64,000 nt of DNA. Origin: Erysipelotrichaceae bacterium OPF54 (GTDB lineage Bacteria > Bacillota_I > Bacilli_A > Erysipelotrichales > Erysipelotrichaceae). The stretch lies in assembly GCA_022834735.1 (NCBI GenBank), contig BQKD01000001.1:1-64000 (forward strand), given 5' to 3'. The notes under the pieces were generated by a model. That model was given only the letters and a program-made list of their open reading frames with translations. It did no database searches and was not told the origin of the DNA. Positions 37,930 through 46,002 of this stretch are shown one piece after another. Within the stretch, counting starts at the first letter, position 1. The number at the start of each line of letters is the position of its first letter. Position numbers and translations under genes: made by a program.

Positions 37930-39290
37930 TGAGCACACAGAGCATGGCGGCGATCGGTGCGGTATTCGGCATCGATGAGGCGGCCAGGACGTTGTATTAT
38001 GTGCTGCATTCTCTGCAGCAGCGTGGTCAGGATGCGGCCGGGATGGCTTGTACGGACGGTTCAAGGATCGTCTGCGAGAAAAACAACGGCATGCTCAGCG
38101 AGATCTTCAAGGAAGATGTCCTGGCCGGTATGAAGGGTACGAGCGCGTTGGGTCATGTGCGCATGGCATCAGATGAAGATACGGATCTGGAAAATGTGCA
38201 GCCGATCATGGTGCGTGCCCATCAGGGCCATTTCGCGATCGCGACGGCCGGAAATGTCACGAATTCCCAGGCTCTGCGTGACGAGATGGAAGAGAGAGGC
38301 CTTATTTTTCAGGGCAGCAGCGACGCGGAGCTGATCGCGCATCTGATCCAGTTTTATCCGGGTCATTTGTTTGAAAAGATCATGACGGCGTGTTCGAAAC
38401 TGGAAGGTTCCTATACGTTCGTGGTCATGACAAAGAACACGATGTATGCGATGCGCTCGTCGGACGGGATCCGTCCTTTGTGGATCGCGCGCTGCAATGA
38501 CGGCTATGTGATCGCAAGCGAAAGCGCGGCGTTTACGATGATCGATGTGCAGGACAAGCGGGAGCTGAGGCCTGGCGAGCTGATCCGGCTTGGCGAAGAG
38601 GGCGAACGCAGCTACTTTGTCGAACAGGATGCCAGGGAGCATATGTGCGCGATGGAATATGTGTATTATTCCCGTCCTGACAGTGTGCTGGGGGGCAGAA
38701 ATGTGCATTCGGTGCGTGAGGACTGCGGAGCGCTGCTGGCGTTCGAGGAGCCGGCCGATGCGGATATCGTGATCGGGGTGCCGGATACGGCAATGAGCGC
38801 GGCGGCCTCGTTTGCGCGGATGCTGAAAAAGCCGTACGAGATCGGTCTGATCAAGAACCGGTATATCGGTTCGACCTATATCCGTCCTTCTTCGCAGCAA
38901 AGAGAGCAAGGGATCCGGACAAGACTGAATGCGATTTCCTCGGTCGTCCGGGGCAAACGGGTGTACCTTGTGGACGATTCGCTTGTCAAAGGGTTCACGG
39001 CGAAAAGGATCTGCAAGCTGCTCAAGGAGGCGGGAGCGAAGGAAGTGCATTTGCGGATCGCTTCGCCAAAGATCAGCAATGTTTGTGTTTACGGGTATGA
39101 AGGGGCGCGGCAGGATCAGCTGGCGGCCTATAAGTATACGGATGAGGAAATGTGCCAGCTGTTCGGAGCGGATTCGATCCGCTTTTTGGGGCTGGATGCG
39201 TTCAGGCTTTGTACGGGAAATGATGCCTGCATGGCCTGCATGGACGGACACTATGTGAATAGCTGTCCTGAAAACAAGGAAAGGAAATAA
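37929..39290 (+). CDS. purF: Amidophosphoribosyltransferase (PurF) with degenerate glutaminase site
   Basis: PurF makes phosphoribosylamine from PRPP, the first step of purine synthesis. This 453-residue protein aligns along its length, including the PRTase motif YLVDDSLVKGFTAKR and four cysteines placed like the Bacillus Fe-S ligands (CAMEY, VCVYG, CMAC). The glutaminase domain is altered: the usual CGVFGI reads GAVFGI, HNGN reads TAGN, and VRYST reads VRMAS. The nucleophile Cys1 and oxyanion Asn101 are therefore missing. It may be ammonia-dependent. The start overlaps purL by 1 nt, and no upstream Cys start exists. Confidence 0.88.
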   Translation: MSTQSMAAIGAVFGIDEAARTLYYVLHSLQQRGQDAAGMACTDGSRIVCEKNNGMLSEIFKEDVLAGMKGTSALGHVRMASDEDTDLENVQPIMVRAHQGHFAIATAGNVTNSQALRDEMEERGLIFQGSSDAELIAHLIQFYPGHLFEKIMTACSKLEGSYTFVVMTKNTMYAMRSSDGIRPLWIARCNDGYVIASESAAFTMIDVQDKRELRPGELIRLGEEGERSYFVEQDAREHMCAMEYVYYSRPDSVLGGRNVHSVREDCGALLAFEEPADADIVIGVPDTAMSAAASFARMLKKPYEIGLIKNRYIGSTYIRPSSQQREQGIRTRLNAISSVVRGKRVYLVDDSLVKGFTAKRICKLLKEAGAKEVHLRIASPKISNVCVYGYEGARQDQLAAYKYTDEEMCQLFGADSIRFLGLDAFRLCTGNDACMACMDGHYVNSCPENKERK

Positions 39291-39292
39291 AG

Positions 39293-40324
39293 ATGGCAGA
39301 AAAATATAAAGAGGCTGGAGTTGATCTGGAGGCTGGTTATGAATCGGTGCGTCGTATCCGTTCGCATGTGGAACGTACAAAGGTAAAAGGGGCGATCGAT
39401 TCGATCGGCGCGTTCGGGGGCATGTTCGATCTGAGTGCATATGATCTGAAGGAGCCGGTGCTCGTTTCGGGCACCGATGGTGTCGGAACGAAGCTCATGC
39501 TGGCTTTTGAAATGGACAAGCACGACACGATTGGGATCGATGCGGTCGCGATGTGTGTCAATGATGTGCTCGTTCAGGGGGCGGCGCCTGTCTTCTTCCT
39601 GGATTATATTGCGGTCGGACAAAACAGGCCGGCTGTCATTGAACAAATTGTCAAGGGGGTCGCGGATGGCTGTGTGGATGCGCAGTGTGCTCTGATCGGG
39701 GGCGAAACGGCCGAAATGCCGGACATGTATGACAAGGATCATTATGATCTGGCTGGTTTCTGTGTGGGGGCGGTCGACAAGTCGAAGCTCAAGGATTCCC
39801 GCCATTTGAAGGTGGGAGACGTGCTGATCGGTCTGCCGAGCACGGGCGTGCATTCGAACGGGTTCTCGCTGGTGCGCAAGGTGCTGTTCAAGGATAATCA
39901 TCTCGATCCGCACCAGGCGTATGAAGAGCTGGGGGGCAAGGTGCTTGGCGACGTGCTGCTGACGCCGACAAGAATTTATGTCCGTCCGATCAAAGCGCTG
40001 TTCGACAAGGTCGATATTCATGCAATGTCCCATATCACAGGTGGCGGTTTTTATGAAAATGTGCCGCGTATGCTCAAGGAGGGCATGGGGGTCGTGATCG
40101 ATGCCAGCGCGTTCCCGAAACCGGAGATCTTTGATTTTATCGAGAAAAAAGGAAACATTGACCGCAGGGAAATGTACAACGTCTTCAATATGGGGATCGG
40201 ATTTATCGTGGCGGTCGATGAAAACGATGTGGAAAAGACGCAGGCTCTGCTCAAAGAGGCTGGCCAGGATTCGTATGTGATCGGCAAGGTGACGGATTCG
40301 GGCGAGGTTGACGTGCAATGGTAA
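39293..40324 (+). CDS. purM: Phosphoribosylformylglycinamidine cyclo-ligase (PurM)
   Basis: PurM closes FGAM to AIR using ATP. The 343-residue protein has SGTDGVGTKLMLA (about 59-71), DAVAMCVNDVLVQGA, GGETAEMPDMY and ITGGGFYENVPRML. It starts 2 nt after purF and overlaps purN by 7 nt, so it is translationally coupled within the operon. Confidence 0.96.
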   Translation: MAEKYKEAGVDLEAGYESVRRIRSHVERTKVKGAIDSIGAFGGMFDLSAYDLKEPVLVSGTDGVGTKLMLAFEMDKHDTIGIDAVAMCVNDVLVQGAAPVFFLDYIAVGQNRPAVIEQIVKGVADGCVDAQCALIGGETAEMPDMYDKDHYDLAGFCVGAVDKSKLKDSRHLKVGDVLIGLPSTGVHSNGFSLVRKVLFKDNHLDPHQAYEELGGKVLGDVLLTPTRIYVRPIKALFDKVDIHAMSHITGGGFYENVPRMLKEGMGVVIDASAFPKPEIFDFIEKKGNIDRREMYNVFNMGIGFIVAVDENDVEKTQALLKEAGQDSYVIGKVTDSGEVDVQW

Positions 40325-42432
40325 AGATCGCGGTCTTTGCGAGCGGATCGGGCACGAATCTCGAAGAGATCCTTTCACATATCGAGGATGGTTCGCTTCC
40401 GGTCGAGCTTTCCTGTGTAATCGTGGACAAGGAAAAGGCGTTTGCGAGAGTGCGGGCGCACAATCACGGGATCCCGGAATATTATTTCGACCCGAAGGCT
40501 TATGATGGCAAAGCTTCGTATGAAAAGGCGATCCTGAAGGTCCTTCGCGAATACGGGGTGCAGCTGATCGTGCTGAGCGGCTATATGCGTTTTATCGGCA
40601 AGGTGCTGCTCGAAGCCTTCCCGAACCGGATCATGAATCTGCATCCGGCGTATCTGCCGGAATTTCCGGGAGCGCACAGTATTCAGGATGCTTACGAGGC
40701 GGGCGTGAAGCAGACGGGTGTCACGGTCCACTTTGTGGATGAAGGGGTGGATAGCGGCCCGATCATCCGTCAGGAACGTCTGGCTATCGACCCAGACTGG
40801 GATCTTGCAAAGCTGGAAAAGCATGTGCATGCGCTTGAATATGATCTGTTCTGGCAGGTCATCAAATATGTGAGCGAACAAATAGAGGAGGAAACGAAAA
40901 TGAAGAGAGCTTTGGTAAGTGTTTCGGACAAGACAGGTCTGGTTCCTTTTGTGAAAGGTCTTGTCGAGCAAGGATATGAGATCATTTCGACTGGCGGCAC
41001 GAAGCGGGCGCTGGAAGAGGCTGGCCTGCCGGTGATCGGGATCAGCGAGATCACGAATTTTCCGGAGATCATGGATGGCCGTGTGAAGACGCTGCATCCG
41101 AATGTTCACGGGGCTCTGCTTTGTGTAAGGGATAATCCGGATCATGTGGCGCAGATCGAAAAACTCGGTATCGATTTTATCGATCTGGTTTGTGTCAATT
41201 TGTATCCGTTCAGGGAAACGGTGCAGAAGGAGGGCGTTTCGCACGAGGAAATCATCGAGAATATCGATATCGGGGGTCCGAGCATGCTTCGTTCGGCTTC
41301 GAAGAACTATAAGTTCATTCCGGTGCTGTGCGATCCGAAAGACTATGATCTTGTGCTTGACGAGATCAGGGAGCTGGGGGAGACGACGCTGGAAACGCGC
41401 GAAAAGCTGGCTGCCAAGGTGTTCCGTCATACGGCTCGCTATGATGCGATGATCGCGGATTATCTGACGAAGAAGACGAACGAGCAGTTCCCTGAAAGCC
41501 TGACGATCACGTTCGACAAGGTGCAGGATCTGCGTTACGGGGAAAACCCGCATCAGAAAGCGGCGTTCTACAAAGGAATGCGTCCGCTCTATTCGCTTGC
41601 GAACGCGAAACAGCTGCATGGCAAGGAGCTTTCCTACAACAATATCCAGGATGGCAATGCGGCAATCGAGATCCTGAAAGATTTCGAGGGCGGTTTTGCG
41701 GCTGTCGGCTTGAAGCATATGAATCCTTGCGGTGTCGGTATTGGCGAGACGATCAACGAGGCGTGGGACAAGGCGTACGAAGCGGATCCGGTTTCGATCT
41801 TTGGCGGTATCGTGGCGTTGAATGCGCCGGTGGACAAGGAGCTTGCCGAAAAGCTTTCGAAGATCTTCCTGGAGATCGTTATCGCGCCGAAGTTTACGGA
41901 CGAAGCGCTCGAGATCCTGACGAGAAAGAAAAATATCCGGCTGATGGAACTGGATACGACGCTGGATACGAATACGGCGCTCAAATACACGAATGTCAAC
42001 GACGGCCTGCTGGTACAGGAAATGGATACGCACAAGATCAAAGAAGAGGATCTGCGCTGCGTGACGAACCGCAAGCCGACCGACGAGGAGATGAAGCAGC
42101 TGCTGTTTGGCTGGAACGTGGTGAAGCATGTCAAATCGAATGCGATCGTTCTTGTCAAAGACAATATGACGATCGGTGTCGGTGCCGGACAGATGAATCG
42201 TGTCGGTGCGGCAAAGATCGCGATCGAGCAGGCTGGCGAAAAGGCGCAGGGCTCGGTGATGGCGAGCGATGCGTTCTTCCCGATGCCGGATACGGTGCAG
42301 GAAGCGATCAAAGCGGGTGTGACGGCTATTATCCAGCCGGGCGGTTCGATCAAGGATCAGCTGTCGATCGATGAGTGCAATGAACATGGCATCGCGATGG
42401 TGTTCACGGGTGTTCGTCATTTCAAGCACTAA
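40318..42432 (+). CDS. purNH: PurN-PurH fusion: GAR transformylase + AICAR transformylase/IMP cyclohydrolase
   Basis: One 704-residue reading frame joins two enzymes. Residues 1-190 are PurN (FASGSGTNLEEI; catalytic Asn and His in MNLHPAYLPEF; Asp in EGVDSG). Residues 195-704 are PurH, starting MKRALVSVSDKTG, with IMP cyclohydrolase first and the AICAR transformylase motif LKHMNPCGVG later. An internal ATG at 40900 starts exactly where free PurH would begin and has GAGGAGG (40885-40891) eight bases upstream, so PurH may also be made alone. The usual stop between the two genes is missing. Confidence 0.92.
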   Translation: MVKIAVFASGSGTNLEEILSHIEDGSLPVELSCVIVDKEKAFARVRAHNHGIPEYYFDPKAYDGKASYEKAILKVLREYGVQLIVLSGYMRFIGKVLLEAFPNRIMNLHPAYLPEFPGAHSIQDAYEAGVKQTGVTVHFVDEGVDSGPIIRQERLAIDPDWDLAKLEKHVHALEYDLFWQVIKYVSEQIEEETKMKRALVSVSDKTGLVPFVKGLVEQGYEIISTGGTKRALEEAGLPVIGISEITNFPEIMDGRVKTLHPNVHGALLCVRDNPDHVAQIEKLGIDFIDLVCVNLYPFRETVQKEGVSHEEIIENIDIGGPSMLRSASKNYKFIPVLCDPKDYDLVLDEIRELGETTLETREKLAAKVFRHTARYDAMIADYLTKKTNEQFPESLTITFDKVQDLRYGENPHQKAAFYKGMRPLYSLANAKQLHGKELSYNNIQDGNAAIEILKDFEGGFAAVGLKHMNPCGVGIGETINEAWDKAYEADPVSIFGGIVALNAPVDKELAEKLSKIFLEIVIAPKFTDEALEILTRKKNIRLMELDTTLDTNTALKYTNVNDGLLVQEMDTHKIKEEDLRCVTNRKPTDEEMKQLLFGWNVVKHVKSNAIVLVKDNMTIGVGAGQMNRVGAAKIAIEQAGEKAQGSVMASDAFFPMPDTVQEAIKAGVTAIIQPGGSIKDQLSIDECNEHGIAMVFTGVRHFKH
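40900..42432 (+). other. purH: Possible internal translation start for stand-alone PurH
   Basis: Within the fusion frame, GAGGAGG at 40885-40891 followed by ATG at 40900 would yield a normal-length PurH of 510 residues. The arrangement looks like an ordinary purN-purH junction that lost its stop codon. Confidence 0.55.
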
Positions 42433-42443
42433 GGAAAAATGAC

Positions 42444-42486
42444 AAAGAGGCAAACAGGGATGCGTTCCTGGCTGCCTCTTTTTTAC
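42444..42486. terminator. Terminator of the purine operon
   Basis: AAGAGGCA (42445-42452) pairs with TGCCTCTT (42473-42480). An inner stem CAGGGA/TTCCTG extends it, and T6 follows. The convergent small-protein gene ends at 42486. Confidence 0.88.
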
Positions 42487-42614
42487 TATTTGGAAAAAAA
42501 CAAGAAGATCGATGCGAGAATCAGGATCATCTGCAGGACGAAGAAGGCATAGGCGTATTCTTTCGAACCTTTCAGGTATTCCTGGCCTTTTTTTATGTAG
42601 TCTTTATTGGTCAT
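42486..42614 (-). CDS. 42-residue single-pass membrane protein
   Basis: A short ORF on the minus strand with AAAGGAGA upstream of its ATG at 42614. The product has a charged N-terminal half (MTNKDYIKKGQEYLKGSKEY) and one membrane segment (FFVLQMILILASIFLFF). No family is recognised. It starts a row of minus-strand membrane and secreted protein genes. Confidence 0.6.
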   Translation of the reverse strand: MTNKDYIKKGQEYLKGSKEYAYAFFVLQMILILASIFLFFSK

Positions 42615-42640
42615 GAGATCGATGTCTCCTTTCTTTGAAT

Positions 42641-43042
42641 TCATTCAAAATTGTCGGTATTCTTCTGTTTCCATTGCTTTGTCTGATCAAAACAGAAGGC
42701 GATCACACTGTAAATCAGATAAACAAATACATACAGTTTTCTGGTCGCGAACAGCATACGAGGGATGGTGGAAAACAAACACCAAAGCCAGATGCCAAGA
42801 AGGAAGAGGATCAGGCTTGTCGTACAACAGATCACTGCGGGGCGTGATAACTCGAAAGCGATCATCTGCCGTTTCCATGATCCGATCAGGACGAATACGA
42901 TCAGGCAGGAAAGGATCTCAATGATCAGAGAACGATAGAAGGAGGTTTTTCCGATCGTATCATTCAATGCGGCTGGAAACAAAATCCATTCCAGCAATAA
43001 AAGAAATACAGGAAGTAACAAGAACATGAGTTTTTTCAGCAT
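42641..43042 (-). CDS. Hypothetical integral membrane protein (133 residues)
   Basis: The product has about four hydrophobic segments: LMFLLLPVFLLLLEWILF (about 5-22), IIEILSCLIVFVLIG (about 40-55), VICCTTSLILFLLGIWLWCLF and LYVFVYLIYSVIAFCF. The start at 43042 is chosen because GAGAGGA lies upstream and the protein then begins with a Lys-flanked membrane segment. An earlier in-frame ATG at 43114 would add a segment overlapping the neighbouring gene. Function unknown. Confidence 0.65.
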   Translation of the reverse strand: MLKKLMFLLLPVFLLLLEWILFPAALNDTIGKTSFYRSLIIEILSCLIVFVLIGSWKRQMIAFELSRPAVICCTTSLILFLLGIWLWCLFSTIPRMLFATRKLYVFVYLIYSVIAFCFDQTKQWKQKNTDNFE

Positions 43043-43055
43043 AGTCTGTATCCTC

Positions 43056-43313
43056 TCAATTATTGACAAGAAGGAAAATGAAAACGGAGTAAATGATGCA
43101 CAGGACATAAGCAAAGATCAGCAGGAGATCGGTTGCAATACTGCTTTTTCGTGCCAGCTGGATCGTACAGGAAAACAGGAGCAGGAAAAAGATGTATTGA
43201 ACACAATATATTTGATAGACGACACGATAGCGGACGAGCATCATGATCGAGGCGATGGCAACACTCAGGAAGCTCGCATATCGAAGGGTCAGCGAAAAGC
43301 TTCTTTTTGTCAT
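43056..43313 (-). CDS. Hypothetical small integral membrane protein (85 residues)
   Basis: Three hydrophobic segments are visible (about 11-27, 36-55 and 60-82, the last reading LLLIFAYVLCIIYSVFIFLLV). A GAAAGGGAT ribosome binding site precedes the ATG. It is followed 13 nt later by another membrane protein gene and is probably co-transcribed with it. Family not recognised. Confidence 0.6.
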   Translation of the reverse strand: MTKRSFSLTLRYASFLSVAIASIMMLVRYRVVYQIYCVQYIFFLLLFSCTIQLARKSSIATDLLLIFAYVLCIIYSVFIFLLVNN

Positions 43314-43371
43314 ATTCGGATCCCTTTCTTTTTCTATTGTTATTTTAATATTAAATTAAAATACAATCAAT

Positions 43372-43402
43372 AAAACAGATACACTAATTGTATATCTGTT
43401 TT
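43372..43402 (-). terminator. Terminator of the lipoprotein/secreted-protein group
   Basis: AAAACAGATA (43372-43381) pairs perfectly with TATCTGTTTT (43393-43402) around an 11-nt loop. It lies just downstream of the minus-strand flavodoxin-like lipoprotein gene. Confidence 0.75.
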
Positions 43403-43412
43403 ATATAATTGT

Positions 43413-43967
43413 TTATTTATCGCTCAGCATATCAAGCCATTCCTCGATATCCGCCTCTGTATATGTTTCCGAGAATGCTTTTCCATCTTTCCATCCTTCT
43501 CTCGCCCCGTCAAAAGTCAGGGAATCTCTGGCGTGACCCAGAGCATCCTGCGTACCGATCGTAAACGGAATGAACGTTTTGTTTTTGAGGTTGTTCTGGC
43601 TCAGGAACAGAGCCACTGGTGCTGGTGCGGCTGTGACCGAAGAGAGCGGAAAACCGATATAGACCGTGTCGCATTCGTTCCATTGATCAGGAACACTTTG
43701 TTCGAGCAGAAGACTGGTCGACTGCAGATCTTTGATCTCCTCGGCAGACAGCTGCTCGTCCTTATCGATTTTCTCATTCAGCGATGAATAATCTTTCTTG
43801 GGCACGATGCGGAACAGTTCCGAATCCGTATCGTCGGCAATTTGTGTAGCCAGTTCTTCGATCCCGTCATTCTCCGAATAATAGACGACCATGCTTTTTT
43901 CTGCTTTTTTTGGGCTGCATGCACTCAAAAGCAATACACATAGGAATAAGACTGTCAGTTTTTTCAT
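43413..43967 (-). CDS. Flavodoxin-like lipoprotein
   Basis: 184 residues. A lipoprotein signal peptide ends in the lipobox LLSAC (Cys17), so the protein is exported and lipidated. The rest resembles the Flavodoxin_4 family: MVVYYSENDGIEELA, SELFRIVPKKDYSS, TVYIGFPLSS, KTFIPFTIGTQDALG. The FMN phosphate loop (usually SxTGxT) reads SENDGI and the usual Trp-Trp after GFP is absent, so flavin binding is doubtful. Its start overlaps the stop of the upstream 70-residue gene by 1 nt. Confidence 0.75.
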   Translation of the reverse strand: MKKLTVLFLCVLLLSACSPKKAEKSMVVYYSENDGIEELATQIADDTDSELFRIVPKKDYSSLNEKIDKDEQLSAEEIKDLQSTSLLLEQSVPDQWNECDTVYIGFPLSSVTAAPAPVALFLSQNNLKNKTFIPFTIGTQDALGHARDSLTFDGAREGWKDGKAFSETYTEADIEEWLDMLSDK

Positions 43968-44179
43968 CAGTAATCCACCGTTCCTTCGATCATATCATTA
44001 GTTGACTTCTTCTGTTCGGAAAAGAGGTCCATATCTTCCAGCATATCGGATGTACGTTGTGTCTGTTCTTCGATCGGTTCTTCTTTGATCGGACGGGGTG
44101 ATCCGCCAAAGAAACTGAATACGAGCAGACCGGCTATGACGAGCGCGATCAGCACAAGGATCCACTTGTAAAATTTCAT
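43967..44179 (-). CDS. Small membrane-anchored protein (70 residues)
   Basis: One N-terminal membrane segment (ILVLIALVIAGLLVFSFF, about 7-24) is followed by an acidic extracytoplasmic tail (EEPIEEQTQRTSDMLEDMDLF). GGAGCAAT-type ribosome binding sequence lies upstream. It is coupled to the lipoprotein gene by a 1-nt overlap, which suggests they act together. Family not recognised. Confidence 0.65.
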   Translation of the reverse strand: MKFYKWILVLIALVIAGLLVFSFFGGSPRPIKEEPIEEQTQRTSDMLEDMDLFSEQKKSTNDMIEGTVDY

Positions 44180-44213
44180 AGATTGCTCCTTTCCGAGAAA
44201 TTATTTATAAGCC

Positions 44214-44735
44214 TTACTGATAAAGGGTGATACTTCCTAATAAATAGGCTTCTACACGATATGTATGAGGTACTTGACCGTTCAATGTAAAGATTACAGT
44301 TGCTCTAGCCTGGGTAGTGGTTGCATCATGATAGGTAATAGAATTTACTACAATAATCGAGTTTGACACATAATATGTGCAGTTAAATCCAGAAACGCTA
44401 TATCCGCCATTCAAATAGCCACCAACAGTGATTTGAATAGAATAAGCATAAGACAAAAATGAGAATGTTTTTGTATTTGTTTGATAATTTCCATAAGGCT
44501 GAACTGCATACGGATCTTTGATATAGTTGGTAACAACGATATCTGCTCCAGATTTTTCAAAAGCAGCATTTACTTCTTTTTCCAAATCTTCTTCAGTAAT
44601 TGTTTCCAATACAGTAATTTCGCAAATCTCCGGTTCTTCTGCTACTTCATCATTTGCATAGATATTTGCCGGGATAAACGAAAATGCACATAGAGTACAG
44701 ATAAGTAATGATAATGTCTTTTTAAAAATTTTCAT
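44214..44735 (-). CDS. Small secreted protein, beta-rich
   Basis: 173 residues from the ATG at 44735, which has AAGGAAAT seven or so bases upstream. A classical signal peptide (MKIFKKTLSLLICTLCAFSF, cleavage after NIYA) precedes an acidic stretch and a C-terminal beta-rich domain of about 100 residues containing GGYLNGGYSVSGFNCTYY and QARATVIFTLNG. Two cysteines remain in the mature protein. No family is recognised. A second secreted-protein gene lies just upstream on the same strand. Confidence 0.7.
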   Translation of the reverse strand: MKIFKKTLSLLICTLCAFSFIPANIYANDEVAEEPEICEITVLETITEEDLEKEVNAAFEKSGADIVVTNYIKDPYAVQPYGNYQTNTKTFSFLSYAYSIQITVGGYLNGGYSVSGFNCTYYVSNSIIVVNSITYHDATTTQARATVIFTLNGQVPHTYRVEAYLLGSITLYQ

Positions 44736-44792
44736 ATTATAATTTCCTTTCAATGAATTGTATTTTTGTGAATTTGAAGTTCAAATGTTAAT

Positions 44793-45152
44793 TTAATGAA
44801 CTTCAACGATAATATTAATTGTTCTTGGTCCTTTAATGGTCAAGGTAACAGTCTTTTTGCTAGGAGAACAAAGAGCCTGCGTGATCCTTGCTCCTTCCCA
44901 GGATCCTGTTGCTTTATGGATTTCTCCTCTAGCTCCTCAGTTTCCATTTGCGTATGTCATAACTCCTACGACTACGACTTCATTTCCATCTCCATCGACC
45001 CAGGATGCGGAACCGCTCCAGGTTTCAATATTCCTTGGAACAATTTCTTCAACTGGTTCTGTTTCGCTGTAAGCCAGTACAGGAACAGAAGATGTGCATA
45101 ATGTGCAGGCAATCAATGCTGCAGTGCATAATTTAGCTGAAATGTATTTCAT
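44793..45152 (-). pseudogene. Small secreted protein gene interrupted by an in-frame TGA
   Basis: The ATG at 45152 starts a clear signal peptide (MKYISAKLCTAALIACTLCT, cleavage near VLA) and a 71-residue reading frame ending at TGA (44937-44939). The same frame continues without change for 47 more sense codons to TAA (44793-44795), with coding-like sequence such as GARGEIHKATGSWEGARI and KKTVTLTIKGPRTI. A Trp codon at the stop would restore a 119-residue beta-rich protein. It may be a nonsense allele, a sequencing error, or read through. Family unknown. Confidence 0.65.
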
Positions 45153-45338
45153 AAATCCAGCTCCTTTCTTTACTTCTATTATCCTGATGAACTTTACAAA
45201 TTATTTGCAAACAGGAAGATTCTCAAAACAAGGAATGATAATGAAAAAAGTACTTTATTTTGAAGTTTACAGTAAGAAAATATGGTACGATAAAAAATAT
45301 AAATTATAGATGCAAGAAAGAAAAAGAAAGGTTTTATT
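45153..45338. other. Divergent intergenic region of the secretion locus
   Basis: This 186-bp AT-rich spacer separates the minus-strand secreted-protein genes from the plus-strand regulator and transporter genes. It must hold promoters for both sides. I see no clear consensus pair; the AAAGAAAGG ribosome binding site for the regulator is at its right end. A regulator-binding site is expected here but not identified. Confidence 0.5.
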
Positions 45339-45998
45339 ATGAATATTTTGCTGATCGAAGACAATCATGCTTTGGCGTCTGCTATTCGTGATGTGCTCTC
45401 AATATATGAAATTCAGATCTGCTACACATTGGAACAGGCATGGAATGAAATAAAAAATAAATATGATCTGTATATCGTGGATCTTCATCTGCCGGATGGA
45501 AATGGATTGGATTTTATCCAGTATGTGCGGGAGTTTTCATCCGTACCGGTCATCGTGATCTCCAATATTCATGATGAAGAAACGATTTTAAAAAGCTATT
45601 CTTTCCTGATCGATGACTATATCGAAAAACCATTCCGCACGGCAGTGTTCAAAGCTAAGATCGAAAGTTTGGAAAAGAGAACAAAAAAGCAGCAGGATAA
45701 TCTGATCATTCATGGAATTCGTCTTGATGTGTCTTGTTCAAAAATTCGCTATTTAAAGGAAGAAGCAGATCTTTCTATTAGTGAATGTGCGATTCTGGAA
45801 AAATTGTTCATTGCATGGCCAAATGCTTTGCGGACCGAACAGTTAAAACATTTCGTATTTCAAAAAACGGGCAGAGAAATGTCAGATGCTACGTTTAGTG
45901 CGAGGATGTCCAATTTAAAGAAGAAGATTCTGCCTTTTCCGTTTTCTATGGCAGGAAAAAGAAATTCGGTCTATTTTTTGAAGTTTGATGAGGAATGA
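45339..45998 (+). CDS. OmpR-family response regulator
   Basis: 219 residues. The receiver domain (about 1-115) has the acidic pair ED at 7-8, the phosphoacceptor Asp in YIVDLHLPDGNG (about residue 48), Ser in VISN and Lys in EKPF. The C-terminal part (about 125-219) is a winged helix with ISECAILEKLF and MSDATFSARMSNLKKKI. The next gene is its kinase, starting 4 nt after the stop. It probably controls the adjacent ABC transporter, the divergent secreted proteins, or both. Confidence 0.9.
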   Translation: MNILLIEDNHALASAIRDVLSIYEIQICYTLEQAWNEIKNKYDLYIVDLHLPDGNGLDFIQYVREFSSVPVIVISNIHDEETILKSYSFLIDDYIEKPFRTAVFKAKIESLEKRTKKQQDNLIIHGIRLDVSCSKIRYLKEEADLSISECAILEKLFIAWPNALRTEQLKHFVFQKTGREMSDATFSARMSNLKKKILPFPFSMAGKRNSVYFLKFDEE

Positions 45999-46002
45999 AA
46001 TC

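Noticed and set aside
35596..38064. Very long open frame (over 800 codons) on the minus strand opposite purL
   Set aside because: It is antisense to a secure gene, shows no family motif and is rich in Arg, His and Phe, as expected when codons whose complements are stops are rarely used in purL.
40375..42453. Long minus-strand open frame opposite purN-purH
   Set aside because: Same reasoning: its sequence is the complement of conserved PurN/PurH motifs and has no recognisable domain.
44796..45101. Plus-strand open frame across the interrupted secreted-protein gene
   Set aside because: The minus strand has a signal peptide, ribosome binding site and coding-like sequence; the plus-strand frame has none and is a Cys/Ser/Phe-rich shadow.
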